A DNA stretch of 64,000 nucleotides from Geodermatophilus bullaregiensis (GCF_016907675.1 NZ_JAFBCJ010000001.1:1550001-1614000); one strand, 5' to 3'; counted from the first letter of the stretch, positions 16,466 to 28,524 are shown. Numbers and translations are program-made. The notes: generated from the letters alone by a model not told the origin.

Positions 16466-17068
16466 ATGACCGTCCGGCTGACCCGCATCTACACGAAGAC
16501 CGGTGACGCCGGGCAGACGCACCTCGGCGACATGAGCCGGGTGGCCAAGACCGACCCGCGGCTGGTCGCCTACGCCGACGTCGACGAGGCCAACAGCGTG
16601 CTCGGCATCGCCCTGGCGCTCGGCGCGCCGTCCCCCGAGCTGACCGGGCTGGTCCGCAGCATCCAGAACGACCTCTTCGACGTCGGCGCCGACCTGTCCA
16701 CCCCCGTGGTGCCCGATCCGCAGTACCCGCCGCTGCGGGTGACCCCCGCCTACACCGAGCGGCTCGAGGCGGCCTGCGACGAGCACAACGAGGCGCTGCC
16801 GGCGCTGGCCAGCTTCATCCTCCCCGGCGGGACGCCGCTGGCCGCGCTGCTGCACCAGGCCCGCGTCGTCGTCCGGCGGGCCGAGCGCAGCGTGTGGGCG
16901 CTGCTCGAGGCCGACGGCGAGCGCACCAACGCCGAGACCGCGCGCTACCTCAACCGGCTCTCGGACCTGCTGTTCATCCTCGCCCGGGAGGCCAACCCCG
17001 GCGGCGACGTGCTGTGGGAGCCCGGCGCGCACAGCGGCGTGCACGCCCAGCGCGCGGCCCGGAGCTGA
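16466..17068 (+). CDS. cob(I)yrinic acid a,c-diamide / cobalamin adenosyltransferase, PduO type
   Basis: 200 residues with all PduO/MMAB marks: YTKTGDAGQTHLGD for ATP at about 9-22, AYADVDEANSVLG, FILPGGT near 118, RRAERSV and YLNRLSDLLFILAR near 158-171. It transfers the adenosyl group of ATP to Co(I) cobalamin, giving the coenzyme form that Ecm needs. Its position close to ecm supports this link. A dispersed 3' repeat (17069-17127) follows the stop immediately and probably acts as terminator. Confidence 0.92.
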   Translation: MTVRLTRIYTKTGDAGQTHLGDMSRVAKTDPRLVAYADVDEANSVLGIALALGAPSPELTGLVRSIQNDLFDVGADLSTPVVPDPQYPPLRVTPAYTERLEAACDEHNEALPALASFILPGGTPLAALLHQARVVVRRAERSVWALLEADGERTNAETARYLNRLSDLLFILAREANPGGDVLWEPGAHSGVHAQRAARS

Positions 17069-17127
17069 GGGAGGACCCCGTCCTCCCCACGCCTCGCACG
17101 CCCGGCGCGAGCCCCGGGACGGGGCCA
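17069..17127 (+). repeat. dispersed 3'-end repeat, copy A
   Basis: It starts on the base after the adenosyltransferase stop codon. It opens with an 8-bp hairpin (GGGAGGAC / GTCCTCCC, 17069-17087), then the core TCGCACGC and a GC-rich tail ending at the stop of the convergent gene. The same order of elements recurs at 18131, 27782, 30959 and 34354. Confidence 0.7.
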
Positions 17128-17529
17128 CTAGCGTCCCGGGGGCGCCGACTCCACCCAGGACAGGAACCCGGTGACCGTCGAGAGCTCCATGGCGAGCTCC
17201 TTGCGGCCGCTGCCGGTCGCGCAGGACAGGACGACGACGTCGTCGGGCAGGGCCACGTCGTCGCGGCCGGCGCCCCTGCGGCTCTCGATGCGCACCTCGC
17301 TGCGACACAGCCGCTGCTGCGGGCGGACCGAGAGGGACAGGCCGCGGTACCACAGCAGCGCGTCCCCGCCGTACCAAGCCACCCCCACCGACCAGCGGGA
17401 GCTGCCGGCGGGCCGCAGCCACATGGTGACCGCACCGAGCCCGGTGAGCAGCAGGCGGCGGCGGAGCAGGAAGGCGACCACCAGCGTGACGACCAGCGTC
17501 ACGGCCAGGACGATCAGGAAGGTGGTCAC
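17128..17529 (-). CDS. DUF2550 membrane protein
   Basis: 133 residues: one N-terminal membrane helix (about 3-22, LIVLAVTLVVTLVVAFLL), then a small domain with WSVGVAWYGGDALLWYRGLSLSVRP...CRSEVRIESRR, the DUF2550 pattern. In actinobacteria, including mycobacteria as I recall, this family sits directly downstream of atpC, as here (30 bp gap), so co-transcription with atpC is likely. Function unknown. GTG start. Confidence 0.8.
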   Translation of the reverse strand: MTTFLIVLAVTLVVTLVVAFLLRRRLLLTGLGAVTMWLRPAGSSRWSVGVAWYGGDALLWYRGLSLSVRPQQRLCRSEVRIESRRGAGRDDVALPDDVVVLSCATGSGRKELAMELSTVTGFLSWVESAPPGR

Positions 17530-17559
17530 CGGCGGGGTCGTGCGGGTGGGACGGTCGGG

Positions 17560-17949
17560 TCAGTCGGCCTGGCCGGCGGCCCGCAACCGCGACTGGGCGC
17601 GACGGGCGGCGGCGAGGGCCTCGGGGTCGTCCCCGTCCCCCTCGGCGCGGCGCAGGGCCTCGCGGGCGCGCTCGACGTCGATCTCGGTGGAGATCTCGGC
17701 GGTCTCGGCGAGGATGGACACCCCGCGCGGGGTCACCGAGAGGAAGCCACCGTGCGCGGCGACGACGAGGTCCTCGCCCTCGACGGTGCGGATCGTCACG
17801 ACGCCGCCGGGGGCGAGCTCCCCGAGCAGCGGGGCGTGGCTCGGCAGGACGCCGATCTCGCCCTCGGTCGTGCGGGCGATGACCATGCTCGCCTCACCGG
17901 ACCAGATCGTCCGCTCGACGGCCACCAACTCGACCTGCAGGGTCGCCAC
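17560..17949 (-). CDS. atpC: F1Fo ATP synthase epsilon subunit
   Basis: 129 residues, rotor-stalk subunit of F1. [46 protein letters not shown] is the N-terminal beta-sandwich signature; a short Arg/Ala-rich helical tail follows ([33 protein letters not shown]). GTG start with AGGAG upstream. It is unusually separated from atpD by 768 bp that contain hairpins, a 71-residue ORF and a dispersed repeat, so it may use its own promoter; a -10-like TAGAGT lies on the minus strand at 18021-18026. Confidence 0.93.
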   Translation of the reverse strand: MATLQVELVAVERTIWSGEASMVIARTTEGEIGVLPSHAPLLGELAPGGVVTIRTVEGEDLVVAAHGGFLSVTPRGVSILAETAEISTEIDVERAREALRRAEGDGDDPEALAAARRAQSRLRAAGQAD

Positions 17950-18130
17950 GACACTCCTCCGGGTCCACCGACGAGCGGTGCTGGGACGCCGGCCGGGCGG
18001 GCACGGCGACGGTCGTCCTCACTCTAGCCGCGGGGCCGGGCGTGTCCGGGGCGGGTCACCCGGCGCTCACCCGGCCGGGCGGCGCCCCCTGCCGGTCCCG
18101 CCGCGGGGTCGCGAGCAGCGGGGCAGGAGG

Positions 18131-18192
18131 CGGCCCCGTCCCGGGCCCCGCCCTGAGCCTGCGAAGGACGGGGAGGACGGGGTCCTTCTTCA
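18131..18192 (-). repeat. dispersed 3'-end repeat, copy B
   Basis: On the minus strand it begins with the TGA stop of the 71-residue ORF (TGAAGAAGGACCCC), then GTCCTCCCCG, a diverged core (CTTCGCAGGCTC) and a GGGGCCCGGGACGGGG tail matching copies A and D. It lies between the small ORF and atpC. Confidence 0.65.
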
Positions 18193-18405
18193 GGCCGCCC
18201 GGCGGTAGAGCAGGGTCCAGCGCCCGACCCGCACCCACGGGTGGCGGACCGTCGAGGCGGGGGCCCAGTCCTCGGTGTCGAAGCGGGTGGCGTCGACGTG
18301 CGGCACCGGTGCCGACGGCGGCCAGGTCCAGCCCGGGTCGAGTGCGCCGACACTCGACAGCCGCAGCTGCGTGCCGTCCGTGCTCGTGCCGTCCAGCCAG
18401 TCCAT
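18190..18405 (-). CDS. 71-residue ORF of unknown function between atpD and atpC
   Basis: A short protein (MDWLDGTSTDGTQLRLSSVGAL...) rich in Trp (six residues) and Pro, ending WVRVGRWTLLYRRAA. No signal peptide or membrane segment. GGGAGA sits 5-6 nt before the ATG, and the ORF is on the same strand as the atp genes, but no homologue is recognised. The N-terminal extension possible up to 18606 is compositionally poor and unlikely. It is either a lineage-specific atp-linked gene or a chance ORF; the good ribosome site and balanced composition favour the former slightly. Confidence 0.45.
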   Translation of the reverse strand: MDWLDGTSTDGTQLRLSSVGALDPGWTWPPSAPVPHVDATRFDTEDWAPASTVRHPWVRVGRWTLLYRRAA

Positions 18406-18605
18406 CGTCGTCTCCCGTGCCCCGCGTCCGGTCTCTCCGGCCGCCACCTGCTCGATCGGCAGAGGAGCTCCCCGGCTTGAGGCGCGGCCGACCCGCCTCT
18501 TCCCACCCACACCGGCGGGCAACCGCCCGGCGCCGTGCGCGCGGAGCGTCCCGACGCACCGTGAGGACGCCGGGACCCAAACGCCTCCACCGGCCCGGGA
18601 CAGCA

Positions 18606-18640
18606 CGACGGCCGGGCCCCGCGAGGGGACCCGGCCGTCG
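18606..18640 (-). terminator. GNRA-capped hairpin between atpD and atpC
   Basis: A 15-bp GC-rich stem with one bulged base (18606-18620 with 18625-18640; loop GCGA on the plus strand). It lies about 80 bp past atpD. With the hairpin at 18658-18713 it fills most of the 312-bp non-coding stretch 18406-18717, where I see no other feature. Confidence 0.55.
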
Positions 18641-18657
18641 CCGGTGACGTGCTGGAC

Positions 18658-18713
18658 CGGCCACCTTCCAGGGGCCCGCGCCGAGGCGCGAGGCGTGGGA
18701 GGAAGGGTGGCCG
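18658..18713 (-). terminator. imperfect inverted repeat directly after atpD
   Basis: Arms CGGCCACCTTCC (18658-18669) and GGAAGGGTGGCCG (18701-18713) pair with one bulge around a GC-rich inner region. It starts five bases after the atpD stop and could end the main atp transcript or stabilise its 3' end. Confidence 0.5.
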
Positions 18714-18717
18714 TTCC

Positions 18718-20241
<1,524 letters not shown>

Positions 20242-21204
20242 TCAGTCGTCGGCGCCCGCCGAGACCAGCGCGTCGGCGCCGCCGACGATCTCGCTGATCT
20301 CCTGCGTGATCTCCGCCTGCCGGGCCTGGTTGGCCTGGCGGGACAGGTTCTTCGCCAGCTCCTCGGCGTTGTCGGACGCCGACTTCATCGCCCGCCGACG
20401 CGACGCCGACTCCGAGGCCGCCGCCTCGAGCATCGCCGCGTAGATGCGGGTCGTGACGTACTTGGGCAGCAGCGCGTCGAGGAGTGCCTCGGCGGAGGGC
20501 TCGAACTCGTAGGAGGTCGGGACGCCGCTGTCGCCGGTGCGGCCGGCCTCGCGGTCCTCGCGCTCGTAGTCGAACTCCTCGACCTCCTCGACCTCCAGCG
20601 GGGCCATCCGCTTCGCGACCGGGACCTGGGCCAGCAGCGACCGGAACTCCGTGTAGACGATGTGCAGCTCGTCCACCCCGCGGTCGGTGCCGGCGGCCTC
20701 GTCGTCGTCCTGGCCGGCGGTGAACGCGTCGATGAGGGCGCTGCCGACGGCCTGAGCGTCGGCGTAGCCGGGCTGCTCGGAGAAGCCGGTGAACGTGTCC
20801 TCCATCGGGCGGTCACGGAAGGAGTAGTAGGTCTCCCCCTTGCGGCCGACGACGTAGAGGACCGGCTCCTTGCCCTCCTGCCGCAGCAGCGACAGCAGCT
20901 CCTCGGTGCGCCGGAGCACGTTGACGTTGTACGAGCCGGCGAAGCCGCGGTCGGAGGTGATCACCAGGACCGCCGCGCGACGGGCGTCCTGCCTCTCGGT
21001 GAGCAGCGGGTGCTCCAGGGACGCGGACGACGCCAGCGCGGACAGCACGCGGGTGATCTCGCGGGCATAGGGCTTGGAGGCCTCCACCCGGGCCTGGGCG
21101 CGCACGATGCGGGCGCCGGCGATCAGCTCCTGGGCCGAGAAGATCTTCTTCGTCGACTGGGTGGAGCGGATGCGGCGCCGCAGCGCGCGGAGCGAACCGG
21201 CCAC
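20242..21204 (-). CDS. atpG: F1Fo ATP synthase gamma subunit
   Basis: 320 residues, central rotor shaft. [33 protein letters not shown] at the N-terminus and the terminal [20 protein letters not shown] are conserved. It is somewhat longer than the E. coli subunit because of insertions near residues 175-230 (acidic, [14 protein letters not shown] and [18 protein letters not shown]), a type of extension known in actinobacterial gamma subunits. GTG start, three bases after atpA. Confidence 0.95.
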   Translation of the reverse strand: MAGSLRALRRRIRSTQSTKKIFSAQELIAGARIVRAQARVEASKPYAREITRVLSALASSASLEHPLLTERQDARRAAVLVITSDRGFAGSYNVNVLRRTEELLSLLRQEGKEPVLYVVGRKGETYYSFRDRPMEDTFTGFSEQPGYADAQAVGSALIDAFTAGQDDDEAAGTDRGVDELHIVYTEFRSLLAQVPVAKRMAPLEVEEVEEFDYEREDREAGRTGDSGVPTSYEFEPSAEALLDALLPKYVTTRIYAAMLEAAASESASRRRAMKSASDNAEELAKNLSRQANQARQAEITQEISEIVGGADALVSAGADD

Positions 21205-21207
21205 CGG

Positions 21208-22836
<1,629 letters not shown>

Positions 22837-22913
22837 GGCTCGCGTCCTCTTCCCTGCTGGGTGGTGGTGCTGGGGTGCTGTCTGGTGGTTCGGGTGAGCG
22901 GGTACCCGCGACG

Positions 22914-23732
22914 TCAGCCGGTGAGCCGTCGGCCCGCGGCCTCGAGCCGGTGCGCGACGCTGCCGTCGATGACCTCGTCGCCGACCCGGACGACCAGGCC
23001 ACCGAGGACGTCGGGGTCGACGGTCACCTGCAGGCCGACCGACCGCCCGTAGATCCGGCCGAGCACGTCCCGCAGCCGCTGTTCCTGCGCCGCGGTCAGC
23101 GGCTGGGCGGTCGTCACGTGGGCGACCGACCGGCCGCGCCGCGCGGAGGCGGCCTCCGAGAGGCGCTCGACCCGGTTCCCCGCCGCACCCACGTGCCGGG
23201 AGGTCAGCGAGTTCCGCAGCAGCTGCTCGGTGACCGGGCTGACCCGGCCGGACAGCAGCCGGTCCAGGAGCGCCGTCTTGCCCTCCACGGAACCGCGGTC
23301 GTCGGAGAGGATCCGGGTCAGCTGGCGGTCACCGGCGACGATCCGGCCGAACCGGAACAGCTCGTCCTCGACGCCCTCGAGCTCGCCACGGGACTCCGCG
23401 GCGTCCAGCGAGGCCTCGGTGGCGAGGGTCTCGACGGCCTCGACGAGGTCCAGCGGCCGCGACCAGCGCTGCCGGGCGACGGTCTGGACGAGGTCGACGC
23501 TCGCCTCCGACACCCGCCCGTCGAGGATGCGGCCGGCCAGAGCGGCCCGGTCGGCCGGCTTGCCCGACGGGTCGGACAGCGCCCGCCGCAGCGTCACGTT
23601 GCCCTCGAGCAGCCGCGCCACGGCGAACAGCTCCTCGGCCAGGGCGAGCACCCCCGGAGCCGCGGCCCCGCGGGTGATCTCCGCCAGGCGCTCGCGCGAG
23701 AGCGCGATCGCCTCCCGGCTGGAGGCGTCCAT
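22914..23732 (-). CDS. atpH: F1Fo ATP synthase delta subunit (long actinobacterial form)
   Basis: 272 residues, peripheral stalk subunit linking b to F1, about 95 longer than the E. coli delta, as in Streptomyces. The C-terminal half carries the delta signature: [57 protein letters not shown]. The N-terminal helical domain starts [19 protein letters not shown]. The ATG overlaps the atpF stop by one base (TGATG), so translation is coupled. Confidence 0.94.
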   Translation of the reverse strand: MDASSREAIALSRERLAEITRGAAAPGVLALAEELFAVARLLEGNVTLRRALSDPSGKPADRAALAGRILDGRVSEASVDLVQTVARQRWSRPLDLVEAVETLATEASLDAAESRGELEGVEDELFRFGRIVAGDRQLTRILSDDRGSVEGKTALLDRLLSGRVSPVTEQLLRNSLTSRHVGAAGNRVERLSEAASARRGRSVAHVTTAQPLTAAQEQRLRDVLGRIYGRSVGLQVTVDPDVLGGLVVRVGDEVIDGSVAHRLEAAGRRLTG

Positions 23733-24313
23733 CAGCGGTCGCCGCCGGGCACGAACACGGTGCTGCCGGTCCGCCCGTCGGACGGGCCGCCGGCGGCCAT
23801 GCCGTCGAGCTGGTCGAGGAAGCGGTCCACGGTGCCGCGGCGGCGGGCGTCGTCCTCGAGGGACTCCCCCACCACGCGGCCGGCCAGGTCGACGGCGAGG
23901 GCGCCGATCTGGCCGCGCAGCTCGTTGACCACCGACTGGCGGTTGGCGGCGAGCTGCTCCTCGCCGCGGGCGACGATGCGCGCCGACTCCTCCTGCGCCT
24001 GGGCCCGCAGCTCCTCGAGGATCTGCTGCCCCTCGGCGCGCGCCTGGTCCCGGATCTGCGCGGCCTCGGTCCGTGCCTCGGCCAGCTGGGCGCGGTACTG
24101 CTCCAGCGCCGCCTTCGCCTCGGCCTGCATCGCCTCGGCGCGCTCGATCCCGCCCTCGATGGCCTCCCGACGTGCCCGGAAGACCTGCTCGAAGCGCGGC
24201 GCGATGAGCTTGAAGAAGACCACCAGCACGATCGCGAACGCGATCAGGCCGATGACGATCTCGCCGAGCGGCGGGATGAGCGGGTTGGCGCTCTCCGCAG
24301 CGTGGATGCTCAT
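23732..24313 (-). CDS. atpF: F1Fo ATP synthase subunit b
   Basis: 193 residues, peripheral stalk. One N-terminal membrane helix (about 15-40, [28 protein letters not shown]), then a long Ala/Glu/Arg/Gln coiled coil ([28 protein letters not shown]...), ending in a low-complexity Gly/Asp tail. Not fused to delta, unlike mycobacteria. Confidence 0.95.
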   Translation of the reverse strand: MSIHAAESANPLIPPLGEIVIGLIAFAIVLVVFFKLIAPRFEQVFRARREAIEGGIERAEAMQAEAKAALEQYRAQLAEARTEAAQIRDQARAEGQQILEELRAQAQEESARIVARGEEQLAANRQSVVNELRGQIGALAVDLAGRVVGESLEDDARRRGTVDRFLDQLDGMAAGGPSDGRTGSTVFVPGGDR

Positions 24314-24362
24314 GGTCTCAGTGTCCCTGTCTGGTGTCGGTGCCCGTACCCGGAGGGACGGA

Positions 24363-24590
24363 TCAGGTGCCGAAGACGAAGGGGACGACGAAGCCGATCA
24401 GTGCGAGCGCCTCGGAGAGCGCGAACCCGAGGAAGGCGTAGGTGCGGGTGAGGCCGGCCGACTCGGGCTGGCGGGCGGTGGCCTGGATGTAGGCGGCCCA
24501 CACGATGCCGACACCGATGCCCGGGCCGATCGCGGCGAGGCCGTAGCCCACGGAGCCGATGCTGCCGGTCAGCTCAGCGAGAGTGTCCAT
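24363..24590 (-). CDS. atpE: F1Fo ATP synthase subunit c
   Basis: 75 residues, proteolipid of the c-ring: two membrane helices joined by the polar loop ARQPES. Helix 1 has [16 protein letters not shown]; helix 2 has [17 protein letters not shown] with the proton-carrying Glu. ATG start with AGGAGG upstream. Confidence 0.97.
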   Translation of the reverse strand: MDTLAELTGSIGSVGYGLAAIGPGIGVGIVWAAYIQATARQPESAGLTRTYAFLGFALSEALALIGFVVPFVFGT

Positions 24591-24682
24591 GAAGGGGTGT
24601 TCCTCCTGTGTCGTCGCCCGGGTCTCCGGGCGGCTGGCGGGGGTCCGTGCGGGTGGTGCGGTCCAGGGTGCCGGTCAGGCCG

Positions 24683-25513
24683 TCAGTGCTCGGCCTCGAT
24701 CGAGCCGTTGAGGTAGGTCCCCATCAGCACGGTGAAGACGTAGGCCTGCAGGAAGATGACCAGCAGCTCGAAGAAGGTCATCACGATCGCCATCAGCGCC
24801 GAGATCGGCCCGAAGACGATCGAGAAGTTGTCGCGGCTGAACAGGTAGACCGCGCCGAGGGAGAAGACGACCAGCAGCATGTGGCCGGCGAACATGTTGG
24901 CGAAGAGCCGGACCGCGAGGGTGAACGGCCGGACGACGAAGTTCTGCAGGATCTCGATCGGCGTCACCAGGATGTACATCGGCTTGGGCACGCCCGGCAG
25001 GAACAGGATGTCCTTGAAGTAGCGGCCGGCGCCCTGCTCGCGGATGCCGATGTAGATGTAGATGACCCAGCAGATCGCAGCGAGCACCAGCGGGAAGGCG
25101 AACTTCGACATCGGCGAGATCTGCGCGAACGGGATGATCGCCATCAGGTTGTTCGCGAGGATGAAGAAGAACAGCGCGGCCAGGAAGGGCGCGAAGGGCA
25201 GACCCCTGGGGCCGACGACGTCGCGGGCGATGCCGTCCCTGACGAGGGAGTAGCCGCTCTCGCCGACGAACTGCAGCTTGCCCGGCACGATCTGCGGCTT
25301 GCGCACCGTCAGGACCATGAACACGAGCATCGCCAGGGTGGCGACCCACAGGCCGAGGGTGATGCGGGTGATGGCGAAGTCGACACCCAGCAGGGAGAAC
25401 TCGGCGATCGGCTCGGGGTAGAACTCGCTGAGGCCGGGTGCCTGGAACCCGTCCCCGCCGCCGCTGTCCTCTACCGCGAGCACGTCTACGAGCGCGAGGG
25501 CGCTGGAGGTCAC
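24683..25513 (-). CDS. atpB: F1Fo ATP synthase subunit a
   Basis: 276 residues, stator channel for protons. Several membrane helices; the conserved FTLAVRLFANMFAGHML (essential Arg) and FLQAYVFTVLMGTYLNGSIEAEH end. GTG at 25513 overlaps the AtpI-like stop (GTGA), matching the family N-terminus; an upstream extension in frame is only a shadow of the preceding gene. Confidence 0.95.
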   Translation of the reverse strand: MTSSALALVDVLAVEDSGGGDGFQAPGLSEFYPEPIAEFSLLGVDFAITRITLGLWVATLAMLVFMVLTVRKPQIVPGKLQFVGESGYSLVRDGIARDVVGPRGLPFAPFLAALFFFILANNLMAIIPFAQISPMSKFAFPLVLAAICWVIYIYIGIREQGAGRYFKDILFLPGVPKPMYILVTPIEILQNFVVRPFTLAVRLFANMFAGHMLLVVFSLGAVYLFSRDNFSIVFGPISALMAIVMTFFELLVIFLQAYVFTVLMGTYLNGSIEAEH

Positions 25514-25836
25514 CGTCGTCCCTTCTGCGTCCTGGGCCGGCTCCGTCGTCCGCCCTGGTCCTTGCCGATGGTCGGCGCCCCTGATGACGGGGGCAGCGCG
25601 CCGTACCTGGCGACCACCAGGTAGATGGCGACCACCGTGCCGAGGACGATGCCGACCGGCGCGAACACACGCGTGTCGAGCCACCGGTCGATCAGCCAGC
25701 CGGCCCCGCCCCACACGATCAGCCCGGAGATCAGCGTCCCCGTGACGGCCCAGCCGGTCTCGGCACCGCTGCCCCGAGGGGCCTCTCGTGCAGGTCGAGG
25801 GCGGTTCTCCCCGCGGGTGGGGTCGTCCTCGGCCAT
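25510..25836 (-). CDS. AtpZ/AtpI-like membrane protein leading the atp operon
   Basis: 108 residues with two membrane helices separated by a short loop (TGWAVTGTLISGLIVWGGAGWLIDRWL and VFAPVGIVLGTVVAIYLVVARYG), the AtpZ-type pattern (possible cation transport or assembly helper). A Pro/Arg-rich N-terminus and a basic C-terminal tail flank them. First gene before atpB and coupled to it by overlap. Confidence 0.75.
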   Translation of the reverse strand: MAEDDPTRGENRPRPAREAPRGSGAETGWAVTGTLISGLIVWGGAGWLIDRWLDTRVFAPVGIVLGTVVAIYLVVARYGALPPSSGAPTIGKDQGGRRSRPRTQKGRR

Positions 25837-25849
25837 CGCCGGGACACTA

Positions 25850-26323
25850 TCAGCCGCGTGTCGTGGGCCTCCCCGGTGCCGGGGGCGCCGTCGCCTGACC
25901 GGGTGGTGCGGGCGGCGTCACGTAGTAGAGCGGCCGGGTCCAGACCCAGCGCAGCTGCACGCCGCTCCAGAGCAGCGCGCCGACGATCACCGACCAGGCC
26001 ATGGTGAGCCGGTCGAGCCAGCCGTCCTCGGGCAGCGCGTTGAGCACCGCGAAGAGGACCAGCGCCTTGACGAAGAAGGTCCCCAGCGCCGCCGGCAGGG
26101 TGAAGGTGTCGTCGATCCGACCGGCCCAGGCGATCACCACGGCCGAGACGACGAAGAAGGACGTGACCACCGCCGCGCCCACCAGCACGCCGGCGGCGTC
26201 GGCCCAGCCGCCCACCAGCCCGGCGACCAGCGCGGCGACGGCGGCGACCACCGCGGTCGCGAGGACGCCGACGCGCAGGAAGGACAGGTCCCAGCCGGGT
26301 CGTTCTCGCGGGCGGGGGGTCAC
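25850..26323 (-). CDS. four-helix membrane protein upstream of the atp operon
   Basis: 157 residues; four hydrophobic segments (LRVGVLATAVVAAVAALVAG; AAGVLVGAAVVTSFFVVSAVVIAW; ALGTFFVKALVLFAVLNAL; MAWSVIVGALLWSGVQLRWVW) and a Pro-rich tail. It is the AtpI-like membrane protein that regularly sits between wecA and atp genes in actinobacteria. GTG overlaps the WecA stop (GTGA). Function not established. Confidence 0.7.
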   Translation of the reverse strand: MTPRPRERPGWDLSFLRVGVLATAVVAAVAALVAGLVGGWADAAGVLVGAAVVTSFFVVSAVVIAWAGRIDDTFTLPAALGTFFVKALVLFAVLNALPEDGWLDRLTMAWSVIVGALLWSGVQLRWVWTRPLYYVTPPAPPGQATAPPAPGRPTTRG

Positions 26324-27594
26324 GGGGTCACCTGCCCGGCACTCGTCCGGCGCACGGCGGGTGCGGTGTCCGGGCGGTCCGCGGCCCCGGCCGGGCCGGG
26401 CGGCGGGGCGGCCGCACGCGGGGTGCGCGCCGTCGGGTGGGCGGCGCGGCTGCGGCGTCGCTGCGCGGCGATCTCGGCGGCCCGGGCCTCCCGGGCCGCG
26501 CGCCGGGCGTGCGGACTGAGGACGACGACGACTCCCACGGCGAGCAGCACCCCGATCAGGACGAGCAGCTCCGCCCGGCCGCCGGTGATGGACAGTGCCA
26601 CCGCGCCGAAGGACAGGAGAGCGGCCCAGAAGTACATGGTCAGCACCGCCCGGCGGTGCGAGTGGCCGATGGCCAGCAGCCGGTGGTGCAGGTGCATCTT
26701 GTCGGGTGAGAACGGCGACTGGCCCCGCCGGGTCCGCCGGACGACGGCCAGGAGCAGGTCGACGAACGGGATGAACAGCACCGCGATCGGCACGAGCAGG
26801 GGCAGGGTCAGCGGCAGGAGGTTCGCCGCGGAGCCCAGCGTCTGGGAGTCGGTCTGGCCGGTCGCGGAGACCGCGGCCGCCGACAGCATCAGCCCGACGA
26901 GCATCGATCCCGAGTCGCCCATGAAGATGCGCGCCGGGCTGAAGTTGTGCGGCAGGAAGCCCAGGCAGGCGCCGGCCAGCACGGCGGTGATCAGGGCCGG
27001 GGCGCTGGCGACGTCGTCGTAGCCGACCCGGCTGAGGTTGTAGCTGTAGGCGAAGAAGGCCAGCGCGGCGATCGCCGAGACCCCCGCGGCCAGCCCGTCG
27101 AGGCCGTCGATGAAGTTGAGCGCGTTGACCGTGACGACGGTCAGCAGGATGGTCGCCGGCACGCCGACCTGGGAGCCGAGGACCAGGGTCCCGATGTCGG
27201 CCACCGGCAGGAACAGGAAGGACAGCTGCACCCCGATGAGCACCATGACGCCGGCGGCGGCGATCTGGCCGGTCAGCTTGGTGAGCGCGTCGAGGCCGAA
27301 CTTGTCGTCGAGGACGCCGAGCAGGCAGATCAGCCCGCCGGCGACGAGCACCGCGGCGGTCTGCGAGTCGTCGAAGGTGCGCTGCAGCGCCGGCAGCCGG
27401 GTGGCCACGAGCACCGCGGCGGCCACGCCCAGGTACATCGCCACTCCCCCGCCGCGCGGGGTCGGGATGACGTGCACGTCCCGCTCGCGGGGCGCGGCCA
27501 TCATCCGCAGCCGGATCGCCGCGACCCGCACGACGGGGGTGGCCAGGAAGGTCACCAGCGCAGCGGTCAGCAGGACGACGGCGTACTCGCGCAC
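26320..27594 (-). CDS. WecA/MraY-family undecaprenyl-phosphate GlcNAc-1-phosphate transferase
   Basis: 424 residues with about ten or eleven membrane helices. The family's catalytic blocks are visible: PTPRGGGVAMYLG, LLGVLDDKFGLDALTKLTGQ (DD pair), NALNFIDGLDGLAAGVS, ARIFMGDSGSMLVG and PFSPDKMHLHHRLL (HxHH). It makes polyprenyl-PP-GlcNAc, the first lipid step in arabinogalactan or teichoic/wall glycan linkers. It sits upstream of the atp operon as in other actinobacteria. GTG start. The C-terminal about 70 residues are Arg/Pro-rich and cytosolic. Confidence 0.88.
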   Translation of the reverse strand: MREYAVVLLTAALVTFLATPVVRVAAIRLRMMAAPRERDVHVIPTPRGGGVAMYLGVAAAVLVATRLPALQRTFDDSQTAAVLVAGGLICLLGVLDDKFGLDALTKLTGQIAAAGVMVLIGVQLSFLFLPVADIGTLVLGSQVGVPATILLTVVTVNALNFIDGLDGLAAGVSAIAALAFFAYSYNLSRVGYDDVASAPALITAVLAGACLGFLPHNFSPARIFMGDSGSMLVGLMLSAAAVSATGQTDSQTLGSAANLLPLTLPLLVPIAVLFIPFVDLLLAVVRRTRRGQSPFSPDKMHLHHRLLAIGHSHRRAVLTMYFWAALLSFGAVALSITGGRAELLVLIGVLLAVGVVVVLSPHARRAAREARAAEIAAQRRRSRAAHPTARTPRAAAPPPGPAGAADRPDTAPAVRRTSAGQVTP

Positions 27595-27781
27595 GGCTCA
27601 GCCTCGACGGGGACCGCTCGGGAGCCCGGCCGGGCGCGCGGCTGGCGTGCTCATCGCGACGGTGCTCCCGGGGGCGAGACGACAGGGCGGTACGGGCGGG
27701 CCGGTGCGGACGACGGGGCCGGTCGACCCACGGTAGCGCTCCCACCTGTGACCCAGCGGCACCGAAGCCCCTGCCGCCTGC

Positions 27782-27885
27782 GGGGCCCGCCGCGAGCGTG
27801 CGAGCGGTGGGGGGCAGGGGGCGGCCCGCCTGCAGGGGCCCGCCGCGAGCGTGCGAGCGGTGGGGGGCAGGGGGGTCCTTCTTCA
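27782..27885 (-). repeat. dispersed 3'-end repeat, copies C1 and C2 (tandem)
   Basis: Two head-to-tail units with a 53-bp period (27782 and 27835) share 40 identical bases including the core GAGCGTGCGAGCG and a G-rich flank. On the minus strand the array begins with the tsaC stop codon (TGAAGAAGGACCCC). The rest of the 288-bp gap (27595-27781) shows nothing further that I can support. Confidence 0.75.
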
Positions 27886-28524
27886 GTCGGTGGTCTCCGG
27901 GACGACCTCGCGCAGCGCCGCCACGGGCACCGCGCCGACCCGCAGCACCCTCGGCACGGGACCGGTGCAGTCGACGATCGTGCTGGCCGCCGACCCGGTC
28001 CGCGGACCGCCGTCGAGGACCACCGCGGCGTGCTCGCCCAGCTGGTCGACCGCCTCCTGCGCCGTCGTCGCGGCGGGCCGGCCGGAGCGGTTGGCGCTGG
28101 AGACGGCGAGCGGACCGGTGCGGCGGAGCAGGTCGCGGGCGACGTCGTCGTCGGGCAGCCGGACGGCGACCGTGCCCTCGGCGTCCCCGAGGTCCCAGGC
28201 CAGGGACGGCGCGTGCTCGACGACGAGGGTCAGCCCACCGGGCCAGAACGCCTCGGCCAGCCGGGAGGCGAGCGGCGGCACGGTCGTCACGAGGCCGGCC
28301 AGCGTGGAGGCCTCCCCGACGAGCACGGGCACCGGCATCGCGCGGCCGCGGTTCTTCGCGGCGAGCAGGCCGGTGACGGCGGCGGGTGAGAAGGCGTCGG
28401 CCCCGACGCCGTAGACGGTGTCCGTGGGCAGCAGGACCAGCTCGCCGCGGCCGATCGCCGCCGCGGCGGCGTCCAGTCCGGCGGCGCGCGCCTCGGGGTC
28501 GGTGCAGTCGTAGAGATCGGCCAC
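27883..28524 (-). CDS. L-threonylcarbamoyladenylate synthase (TsaC/Sua5/YwlC)
   Basis: 213 residues. It activates threonine with bicarbonate and ATP for t6A modification of ANN-decoding tRNAs. GELVLLPTDTVYGVGADAFSP, AKNRGRAMPVPVLVG, WPGGLTLVVE and VAVRLPDDD...AVSSANRSG are the diagnostic blocks. It has the short TsaC form, without the Sua5 C-terminal domain. GTG start six bases after prmC. The stop codon forms the first bases of repeat C. Confidence 0.9.
   Translation of the reverse strand: MADLYDCTDPEARAAGLDAAAAAIGRGELVLLPTDTVYGVGADAFSPAAVTGLLAAKNRGRAMPVPVLVGEASTLAGLVTTVPPLASRLAEAFWPGGLTLVVEHAPSLAWDLGDAEGTVAVRLPDDDVARDLLRRTGPLAVSSANRSGRPAATTAQEAVDQLGEHAAVVLDGGPRTGSAASTIVDCTGPVPRVLRVGAVPVAALREVVPETTD

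Noticed and set aside
14668-16488. Very long minus-strand ORF running from the adenosyltransferase start through murA in another frame into ecm (1279 codons)
   Set aside because: Only the part after 14667 is protein-like (Ecm). The rest is a shadow of murA and its flanks in GC-rich DNA.
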